In this document: positions 58,164 through 64,000 of the stretch, in pieces | How positions within the stretch are numbered: the first letter of the stretch is position 1 | Layout of the letters: every line of letters begins with the position of its first letter | Origin: Gimesia sp. | GTDB taxonomy: Bacteria > Planctomycetota > Planctomycetia > Planctomycetales > Planctomycetaceae | NCBI RefSeq assembly: GCF_040219335.1 | Contig: NZ_JAVJSQ010000029.1 | Span: forward strand, 434,001-498,000 | Length of the DNA stretch: 64,000 nucleotides | Direction: 5' to 3' | Position numbers and translations under genes: made by a program | Notes under the pieces: model-generated | Database searches by the model: none | What the model saw: only the letters and a program-made list of their open reading frames with translations | What the model was told of the DNA's origin: nothing

Positions 58164-59519
58164 TTATGCCTTGAGTGCGGTCACCAGGCGATCAATTTCT
58201 TCCCGGGTGCGCTGTTCTGTGATCGCTACCAGTACGGCGGTTTGATAGCTTTCTGGATTATTTTCAAAGGTAAAGCGGGAAAGCTCCGGTCCCAGATCGA
58301 AGCCTGCCTGACGCGCTTTTCGCAGCAGAAAGTCAGCTCCTTCCGAACAACTGACGGCAAACTCTTTGAAGAAGGGACGCACAGGAAAGAGCAGTTCAAT
58401 ACCTTCCACACTCGAAAGTTGGTCTGCTGCGTAGTGAGCTTTCTGGCAGGAAAGTTCAGCGACTTCCCGGATGCCCTGTTTACCCAGCAGGGAGAGATAG
58501 ACGGCAGCCCGGATTGCAATCAGTCCCTGGTTACTGCAGATGTTACTGGTTGCTTTGTCGCGACGAATATGCTGCTCGCGTGCCTGGAGATTTAAAACAT
58601 AACAGCGTTTACCGTTGCGGTCGACCGTCTGGCCAATCAGACGACCAGGCATGCGGCGGACGAATTTCTCACTGCAGGAGAACAGGCCCAGATAGGGGCC
58701 ACCAAATTGCAGAGGAGTGCCCAGTGACTGACCTTCGGCGATCGCGATATCGGCTCCATAGTCGCCGGGACGACTCAGGATTCCAAGGCTGATTGGATCG
58801 TAGGAAACTACAGAGAGTGCTCCGTAGCGATGTGCGATCTCGGTCAGCTCAGCAGCTTCTTCCAGAGTACCGAAGAAGTTGGGATGTTGAATGACCAGGC
58901 AAGCGGTCTGATCATCCATGGCTGCGTCGACATCGGCAGGATCGACAGAACCGTCTTTGCAGGGAACGATCACCACTTCGCAGTTGAGGTGTTTCAGATA
59001 GGTTTCCACGACCTGTCGATATTCCGGGTGCAATGATCCAAGCAGGACAACCCGATTGTGTCGATTCGTGACCCGCATTGCCATGAAGGCGGCTTCACTG
59101 ACACAAGTTCCCCCCTCGTACAGGCTCGCATTGGAAACGTCCATGCCAGTGAGCTGGCAGATCAGAGACTGGAATTCGAAGAAGGTCTGCAGGCTTCCCT
59201 GACTGGCTTCAGCCTGATAGGGAGTGTAAGCGGTGTAAAACTCACCCCGACGGGCAATTTCATCAACGGCTGCCGGCACAAAATGGTCATAGGCTCCACC
59301 GCCCAGCATGCAGACGCGGTCCGCGGGACCGACATTCTGACTGGCCAGTTTAGAGAAGTGCGCCTGCAGTTCCATTTCTGTCAGAGCAGGGGGGAGATCC
59401 AGAGGGCGATCCAGTCGCAGGTCTGATGGAATGGTTGAGAACAGGGCTTCCAGTGAGTTGACGCCGATGGTCTGCAGCATCTGTTGCTGCTGTTCTGGTG
59501 TGTTGAAGAGATAAGACAC
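58164..59519 (-). CDS. gcvPA: Glycine dehydrogenase (decarboxylating) subunit 1
   Basis: 451-residue N-terminal-half P-protein. Typical: MLQTIGVNSLEALFSTIP, CMLGGGAYDHFVPAAVDEI, FYTAYTPYQAEASQGSLQ and DVSNASLYEGGTCVSEA. It pairs with GcvPB. Upstream (on the minus strand) the gcvH gene is 188 bases away with a hairpin in between; gcvT is not in the window and must be elsewhere or missing. Confidence 0.97.
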   Translation of the reverse strand: MSYLFNTPEQQQQMLQTIGVNSLEALFSTIPSDLRLDRPLDLPPALTEMELQAHFSKLASQNVGPADRVCMLGGGAYDHFVPAAVDEIARRGEFYTAYTPYQAEASQGSLQTFFEFQSLICQLTGMDVSNASLYEGGTCVSEAAFMAMRVTNRHNRVVLLGSLHPEYRQVVETYLKHLNCEVVIVPCKDGSVDPADVDAAMDDQTACLVIQHPNFFGTLEEAAELTEIAHRYGALSVVSYDPISLGILSRPGDYGADIAIAEGQSLGTPLQFGGPYLGLFSCSEKFVRRMPGRLIGQTVDRNGKRCYVLNLQAREQHIRRDKATSNICSNQGLIAIRAAVYLSLLGKQGIREVAELSCQKAHYAADQLSSVEGIELLFPVRPFFKEFAVSCSEGADFLLRKARQAGFDLGPELSRFTFENNPESYQTAVLVAITEQRTREEIDRLVTALKA

Positions 59520-59642
59520 GGTTCACTCAATCATAAATGTAGAGGGTGATGATAGCTGAAGCTTCAGCCTGAGGGTTTATAGTAGGGCTGGATATATTGG
59601 TAATCTGTTTTTTCCAATTTGCCACGAAATCATGATCCGAAA

Positions 59643-59667
59643 GGCAGGCTGTCTATTTCAGCCTGCC
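59643..59667 (-). terminator. Hairpin downstream of gcvH
   Basis: A perfect 9-bp stem (59643-59651 with 59659-59667, 7-base loop) lies 40 bases past the gcvH stop. Only a short TTTC follows on the minus strand. It may partly end the gcvH message before gcvPA, letting gcvH be made in excess. Confidence 0.5.
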
Positions 59668-59707
59668 GCAGTGGAATGCAGGAAGATTGCCGGTGGTGGA
59701 GCAACTC

Positions 59708-60094
59708 TCAGTGCGCTTCGGATTCGCAGAATTTTTTGTATTCGTCTGCATCCATGAATTGTTCGAGCTCAGCCGGGTTGGACATTTTGATTTTAGTAAT
59801 CCAACCGGTGCCAAACGGATCGTCAGAAAGCGGAGCCTGATCATCAACCAGTGATTCGTTGACTTCTGCAATTTCTCCACTGACGGGTGAGTAGAGGTCA
59901 CTGACTGCTTTAACGCTCTCGACTTCGCCGAAAACTTTTCCTGCTTCGCAGGTTGAGCCAACTGCTGGCAGGTCAATATAGACCAGGTCGGTTAACTGAT
60001 TGACGGCGAAATCCGTGATTCCTACTGTTGCCAGTTCGCCTTCAACGCCGACCCATTCGTGAGTTTTTGTAAATTTTAAATTGGCCTGATCCAT
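59708..60094 (-). CDS. gcvH: Glycine cleavage system H protein
   Basis: 128-residue lipoyl carrier of the glycine cleavage system; it shuttles the aminomethyl group between P, T and L proteins. FTKTHEWVGVEGELATVGITDFA and GEVESVKAVSDLYSPVSGE show the family, with lipoyl-Lys62. The ATG at 60092-60094 is chosen; the frame extends upstream to 60166 but those residues are not H-protein-like. Its leader region (60095-60382) looks structured. Confidence 0.96.
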   Translation of the reverse strand: MDQANLKFTKTHEWVGVEGELATVGITDFAVNQLTDLVYIDLPAVGSTCEAGKVFGEVESVKAVSDLYSPVSGEIAEVNESLVDDQAPLSDDPFGTGWITKIKMSNPAELEQFMDADEYKKFCESEAH

Positions 60095-60382
60095 GATCGT
60101 AAAACCCTCTGTGTAAGTTCTTTTTCCCAGAAATTGAACAGCGGAAATCTGGAAAAAAGAGGTCAAAAAATCCCTGATATCTCTCTGTTGACGATACAGA
60201 GATTTGATCCATTTGAAAAGGATTCAGTGAGGGAAATTCTACGACTACTGAGGACTATCTTGTAGAGGCCACGGAAGAGTCTCACAGGTGAAACCTGCCG
60301 CAGGATGGTGATTTCCGAAGGTTGGATGGACACAGGCGACGGGCGCAAGCAGAACCGGTGAAAACCCTGTCCGCTGCGCTGC
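60095..60382 (-). other. Structured-looking leader between rpiB and gcvH
   Basis: This 288-base region contains nested inverted repeats: GTGAG (60227-60231) with CTCAC (60281-60285), enclosing TCTAC (60238-60242) with GTAGA (60262-60266); the palindrome CCTGC-C-GCAGG (60294-60304); CAGG-CCTG (60285-60297); and GGACACAGG (60328-60336) with CCTGTCC (60366-60372). It does not fit the glycine riboswitch consensus on either strand. An unknown RNA element or overlapping terminators are possible. Confidence 0.4.
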
Positions 60383-60847
60383 CTAGGATTCTTCGTGAGG
60401 ATGCATGGTCTCTTCTTCGACCTTGTGGAGTTTTTCCAGTCGACGTGCGTGCCGGCCCCCCTCAAATTCTTCCTTAAGCCAGATTTCTACCATGCGATTG
60501 ACAAGCCGGTCCCCCAGCAGGTCGGCTGAAAGGCAAAGAACGTTGGAATCGTTATGCAGGCGGCTCATTTGGGCAGTGATGTCGTCGTGACACGGTGTCG
60601 CCCGGACTCCCGGAAATTTGTTGGCTACGATGCACATGCCCATGCCGGTACCACAGATCAGAATTCCCCGATCTATGGACTTGTCGCCGATGGCTTTTGC
60701 CACTTTCACTGCGTAGTCAGGGTAGTCGACGCACTCTCCATCTTCCGGGCCATAATCGTAAGCGACATGTCCCAACTGGTTAAGGAGTGTGAGGATCTTG
60801 GCTTTGGTGGAGAATCCCCGGTGATCGCTGGCAACTGCAATTTTCAT
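60383..60847 (-). CDS. rpiB: Ribose-5-phosphate isomerase B
   Basis: 154-residue RpiB, interconverting ribose 5-phosphate and ribulose 5-phosphate. MKIAVASDHRGFSTK is the typical start, catalytic Cys65 lies in ILICGTGMGM, and ANKFPGVRATPCHD plus LHNDSNVLCLSADLLG follow. It lies 302 bases downstream of the YrdC-phosphatase fusion on the same strand, the same relative order as ywlC/ywlE/ywlF in Bacillus subtilis. Confidence 0.96.
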   Translation of the reverse strand: MKIAVASDHRGFSTKAKILTLLNQLGHVAYDYGPEDGECVDYPDYAVKVAKAIGDKSIDRGILICGTGMGMCIVANKFPGVRATPCHDDITAQMSRLHNDSNVLCLSADLLGDRLVNRMVEIWLKEEFEGGRHARRLEKLHKVEEETMHPHEES

Positions 60848-61149
60848 CGAAACTCTTTGATATTTGGATGATCAAAAAAAGAGAGCCCTCTGCACAGGCT
60901 CCATGCAACCTAATTGGATTATGGCAGGCTGCTGAGCTTAGGACGCCTGGCTAACAGGCTCGCTGGCCAGGCTGAGACTCTATTCACCGTGCGTGAAATG
61001 AGCTCGCGGGTGCAGAGTTAACAGTATCTTCATAAAGGTAAGGTTAATGATTACTAATCTATTATAGCAAGCGAGTGCCTGCTGCTGTTAGGTATATTTT
61101 GTCGTAAAAATGAGAACTCAGGCGGGTGGATATTCAGTCCGGTCAATTT
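60848..61149. other. Gap between rpiB and the YrdC-phosphatase gene
   Basis: A 302-base gap with a 7-bp GCCTGGC/GCCAGGC hairpin at 60945-60951 and 60966-60972 (14-base loop). No supported ORF; the rpiB promoter is probably here if the genes are not co-transcribed. Confidence 0.4.
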
Positions 61150-62256
61150 TCACTCAGGGAGATGGAGTTGAGTGACAATCGTCTTTAAACAGTTTTCAAT
61201 TTCTTGTTTACAGTCTACGTAGCACTGATAGCCACCACCGATCGGGTCTGAAATATCTTTCCCATTGGGTGAGAGCAATCTGACGGTTTCTGCCAGATCG
61301 GGGCGTTCCGCGAGAATCGCGGATCGATGCCCTTGTGTCATCGTATAAAGATGATCGGACTGGTCAAGTAGGCGTTCGGTCAGTGGTTGACTTTCATGAG
61401 CCTGAATATCAATGCCCTGTTCAGCCAGAATCGAGACTCCTTCGGGGCTGGGAGGGGCTCCCATTGCAGCTGCGAGTCCCGCTGAGGCGACAATATAGCC
61501 ACGATCCGACAGTTCATCTTCCTGGCAGCCCAGTTTATCAGAGAGCAGTTTTCGGAACAGGCCTTCAGCCATCGGGCTTCTGCAGGTGTTTCCTGTGCAG
61601 ACGAACAGATAGATTTCGCTGGAAAGTCGCTTCAGTGTTGTATCGGTGACGACGCCCGGTTGGAGAATGCTCCATTGATTGTCCTTGATAGAGACCAGGG
61701 TAGACTGATCTCCGAAGCGGGATGGGCCATCATCGATCACCAGGGCGATCTGGTCTCCGAACGCCTCAGTCACGGCGTCTGCTGTCTGCAAACGAGCGTC
61801 TTCATTGAGTAGAACCAGTGGTGAAGGAGAGAGCCGCATGGTCTGAAAAATAATCTCATGTGCCGGGGCACGCAGTCTGATACGCTCTGCAGGGCAGATC
61901 TGCTGCTGTACTTCAGTAGGCAACTCAGAGAACAGCGTGTCAGGACCGGGGCGATCGAGTTCCAGTACGACCGGGCCGGGCCAGCAGCGTTTTGAGAGTT
62001 TGCGGGCAATCGGAGGCATTTCCGGCAGATAATCCTGTGCTTCGTCAAAATCTTTGACACAGAGCACCAGCGGATCTGCATTCCCGGCAAGATCTTTAAG
62101 TTTTTGCATGCCATCCGGACTCAAAGCCTGTCCTGCAATGACATAAGCGGTTGCCGTTGGAAACGCAACTAATTCGCCTTTAGCAAGGTACTGGACTGCC
62201 AGATGGATCACATCACGGATATCGTCAGTCTGTTTTAAATTGATCCGTTCGGTCAT
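61150..62256 (-). CDS. Fusion of a degenerate YrdC/Sua5 domain and a YwlE-like phosphatase
   Basis: 368-residue fusion. Residues 10-200 are a YrdC/Sua5-like domain (GELVAFPTATAY, RCWPGPVVLELDRPG, RIRLRAPAH, LVIDDGPSRFGDQSTLVSI, and a LQPG ending). The usual PTETVYGLG is PTATAYVIAG, and the KGRP-NPL loop is LAGNADPL, so threonylcarbamoyl-AMP synthase activity is doubtful. Residues 215-365 are a low-molecular-weight phosphatase with a complete P-loop (Cys220 to Arg226, FVCTGNTCRSPMAEGL) and general acid Asp337 in DISDPIGGG. Thr224 in the P-loop and the DP-x-GG end match Bacillus YwlE, a protein-arginine phosphatase, rather than tyrosine phosphatases. ATG at 62254-62256. Confidence 0.85.
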   Translation of the reverse strand: MTERINLKQTDDIRDVIHLAVQYLAKGELVAFPTATAYVIAGQALSPDGMQKLKDLAGNADPLVLCVKDFDEAQDYLPEMPPIARKLSKRCWPGPVVLELDRPGPDTLFSELPTEVQQQICPAERIRLRAPAHEIIFQTMRLSPSPLVLLNEDARLQTADAVTEAFGDQIALVIDDGPSRFGDQSTLVSIKDNQWSILQPGVVTDTTLKRLSSEIYLFVCTGNTCRSPMAEGLFRKLLSDKLGCQEDELSDRGYIVASAGLAAAMGAPPSPEGVSILAEQGIDIQAHESQPLTERLLDQSDHLYTMTQGHRSAILAERPDLAETVRLLSPNGKDISDPIGGGYQCYVDCKQEIENCLKTIVTQLHLPE

Positions 62257-62634
62257 TGAACAATTTAAGCCTTAGATTTTCTGCAGAAATTGTTTTGCGG
62301 CGCAATTCAACGGTCAAAAAAGTAAGATTTTCGATCCCGCGACGAATCACGATTCAGGTCTAACTGCTTAGGAAATACTGATTTGAATCTGTCCCAATGC
62401 ACTTGATCATAACCGGCGCAATTCGATTGATCAAGCTGCTGGAATAATTGACTCTCTTAAGGTATTATCATTAGGAAGTTTATAACGCTTGCGTAAAAAG
62501 TGTTCTTACGTGATTTTTAAGAAATCAGGAATACCTGACGCGTTGACCAGGGCCCCTTGTTAGGATGGGGGACTGTTTCAGTCCTGCATCTGCTCTAAAC
62601 AGCATTCCTTCCGGTTTCACAAGCACAGTGCACT
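62257..62634. other. Divergent gap upstream of the methyltransferase gene
   Basis: This 378-base gap between divergent genes should hold two promoters. I see a short GACTG/CAGTC hairpin near 62570 and no convincing hexamer pair or ORF. Confidence 0.4.
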
Positions 62635-63420
62635 ATGGCTCCATTAAGTTCTCCCCAAAAAAATAATCCAAAGCGGCAACGCCTCAAACAATCCATTCGC
62701 TCACTGATCGAATTTCGTGGTGCTTCTGAATTGGATCAGAACCAGTTTCAGTCGACTGCTCGGAAATTATATGACGGTCCGGCAGGAGCAGTGCTCTATC
62801 TGGCCAGTAAACTATCACTGCATGATCCTCTGGTAGGGCGGATTCTCAAAACTCGTCGTTTCGATGTGACCGAGTTTCGGAATATCCTGGATATCGGCGC
62901 TGGTGCCGGACAGATTTTGGGACATCTGCTGCGGGAAACGCATCCCGAAGCAAGATTAGTCGCCTGTGATCTCTCACACCAGATGTTGAAACGGGCGCGA
63001 ACCCGTATGGGAAGTCCACGTCCGGATTATCTTTCAGCAGATTTGACCTGTCTGCCATTTCAGGATGAATCTTTTGACTGTGTTACCTGTGGCTGGGTGC
63101 TGGAATACTTGACGGATCCCCGCCATGGCCTGTCAGAAATTCACCGTGTTCTGCAGCCCGGTGGCAGCCTGTTTCTGATGGCTACCGAAGATCGTCTGTC
63201 CGGAATGCTCAACAGTGCAACCTGGAAGTGCAAAACCTATAATCGGATTGAGCTCCAGCAGGCCTTCGAAGAGACCGGGCTGCCCTGGAAAGAGCAGCAC
63301 TGGTTCACACCGATCCATCAGTTCCTGAAACTGGGCGGAATCATTGTCGAAGCGACTAAACCGCTGGAGGCTTCTGAAGAACTTACAGCAGATACCGTTT
63401 CCGCGACAACTCAGTCCTGA
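62635..63420 (+). CDS. Class I SAM-dependent methyltransferase (UbiE/Methyltransf_11 type)
   Basis: 261-residue methyltransferase. Motif I is ILDIGAGAGQ (Asp86), motif II-like LVACDLSHQML, then DYLSADLTCLPFQDESFDCVTCGWVLEYL and EIHRVLQPGGSLFLMATED, the usual order for small-molecule methyltransferases. The substrate is not evident; it does not show UbiE/MenG hallmark sequence. An extra N-terminal segment of about 80 residues precedes the core. The stop overlaps the converging gene by 10 bases. Confidence 0.87.
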   Translation: MAPLSSPQKNNPKRQRLKQSIRSLIEFRGASELDQNQFQSTARKLYDGPAGAVLYLASKLSLHDPLVGRILKTRRFDVTEFRNILDIGAGAGQILGHLLRETHPEARLVACDLSHQMLKRARTRMGSPRPDYLSADLTCLPFQDESFDCVTCGWVLEYLTDPRHGLSEIHRVLQPGGSLFLMATEDRLSGMLNSATWKCKTYNRIELQQAFEETGLPWKEQHWFTPIHQFLKLGGIIVEATKPLEASEELTADTVSATTQS

Positions 63421-64000
63421 TAACGGACCTGACTCCAGTCTTTTGCCAGTTCACAGAGTGTTTTTAACGTCTCTGGATTGGCGCTGCAGGCGGTGATACC
63501 GGGCAGACGCAGCATGTCAGCCCGCTCGTCGAGCCAGTGTTCGTGAAAGTTGACCGGTTCGCCATTGTGTACCCAGACCGCATCGCCACCCAGAATGCGG
63601 GCGATGTGCAGTGAGACCGGAAAGTCGTAGACATTCGGGGTGTGGATCAGCGAACCGCCAAAGGCCCCTGTTGCCAGGTGGTCGTAGATACTGCCTGGCA
63701 TTTCATCCGGTGGGACTCCCTGCAGTCCGGTTTCGGTCACCAATCGGGCGTTCGATGTATCTTTATCCTGGAAGCCGATCAGGTAGATGCGTGGTGAATC
63801 GGGGCGGGTCTGAGGATCGATGACAGGCATCGCATCCAGCACTTCCCGGGCGGGGCGGCTCAGGTCATCTGGACCACAGATCACTTTTTTGTGTACTGCT
63901 TCTACCCAGGTGCCCTGTTCTCCTGTTTCCGGAATATAAACCAGTGAATAGTGGACTGTTTCACTATCGCGCAGATGAACCATGACACAGTAACCGTTGG
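63411..64000 (-). CDS. Partial gene, possible inositol monophosphatase-like protein
   Basis: At least 196 residues of a protein whose N-terminus lies beyond the window edge; reading stays open to position 64000. HYSLVYIPETGEQGTWVEAV followed by RLVTETGLQGV, TGAFGGSLIHTPNVYDFPVSLHIARILGGDAVW and ITACSANPETLKTLCEL resemble the C-terminal half of inositol-monophosphatase-family enzymes (strand, Gly-rich turn, acidic-to-hydrophobic DFP-VSLHIARILGG), but the metal-binding N-terminal motifs are out of view. Function therefore tentative. It converges on the methyltransferase gene. Confidence 0.55.
   Translation of the reverse strand, partial: NGYCVMVHLRDSETVHYSLVYIPETGEQGTWVEAVHKKVICGPDDLSRPAREVLDAMPVIDPQTRPDSPRIYLIGFQDKDTSNARLVTETGLQGVPPDEMPGSIYDHLATGAFGGSLIHTPNVYDFPVSLHIARILGGDAVWVHNGEPVNFHEHWLDERADMLRLPGITACSANPETLKTLCELAKDWSQVRYQD

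Noticed and set aside
60095-60382. Glycine riboswitch, cobalamin riboswitch, RNase P or SRP RNA in the gcvH leader
   Set aside because: The conserved cores of these RNAs were looked for on both strands and not found, although short fragments such as CCGGTGAAAA occur.

Overview
The window reads as chromosomal DNA of a planctomycete, most likely a Gimesia/Planctomyces-type marine species. That assignment is inferred from gene content: a DUF1559 pilin-like protein, a DUF1549/DUF1553 protein, a PPC-domain protein, a cytochrome c/WD40 protein, a DUF1080 protein, several FHA/PP2C signalling proteins, lipid A genes and a mitochondrial-like EF-G. There are no rRNA or tRNA genes, no CRISPR array, no intact insertion sequence and no phage module that I can see. 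Gene order is loose, with short operons on both strands.

Layout. 1-5 kb: elongation factor G (cut by the window edge) and pyruvate phosphate dikinase, both minus. 5-8 kb: a small FHA protein and the lipid A pair lpxD-lpxI. 8-16.9 kb: AroH chorismate mutase, a lipoprotein, a GT-C-like membrane protein, a PP2C phosphatase, a PIG-L deacetylase, an HTH-EIIA fusion, a TIM-barrel sugar isomerase-like protein and a Tat-exported DUF3500-like protein. 17-20.5 kb: DUF1080 protein, universal stress protein, AGCS symporter. 20.7-26.3 kb: a suf iron-sulfur assembly cluster (sufR, sufC, sufB, sufD, Rieske ferredoxin, sufT) with a palindrome upstream that looks like a SufR operator. 26.4-30.1 kb: rpmB-gatC-gatA-gatB, minus. 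30.3-33.8 kb: csrA, a sarcosine oxidase-like flavoenzyme and ribBA, with repeat-rich gaps. 34-43.3 kb: three large exported proteins (DUF1549/1553, PPC, cytochrome-WD40). 43.4-48.3 kb: a uronate isomerase-like enzyme and a tandem pair of FHA-GAF-SpoIIE phosphatases. 48.3-55.4 kb: small conserved-looking proteins, an ECF sigma/anti-sigma/secreted-protein operon, a DUF1559 protein with its lipoprotein partner, and an FHA protein with a low-complexity tail. 55.8-60.9 kb: lipM-gcvPB-gcvPA-gcvH and rpiB. 61.1-64 kb: a fused YrdC-like/low-molecular-weight phosphatase, a methyltransferase and a truncated gene at the edge.

How the parts fit. GcvH, GcvPA and GcvPB form most of the glycine cleavage system, and the adjacent LipM-like protein would supply the octanoyl group for GcvH. 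GatCAB implies that Gln-tRNA and/or Asn-tRNA are made by transamidation. The suf genes supply Fe-S clusters under a Cys-rich repressor. Four FHA proteins and three PP2C/SpoIIE phosphatases suggest dense Ser/Thr phosphorylation signalling.

The most unusual item is the fusion at 61150-62256. Its YrdC-like half lacks the usual substrate-binding motifs, and its phosphatase half carries the Thr that marks protein-arginine phosphatases of the YwlE type. Other points of interest are the matched long coiled coils in two adjacent exported proteins, the HTH-EIIA fusion, the SufR-like operator and several structured intergenic segments. All calls come from reading the sequence; no database search was run.
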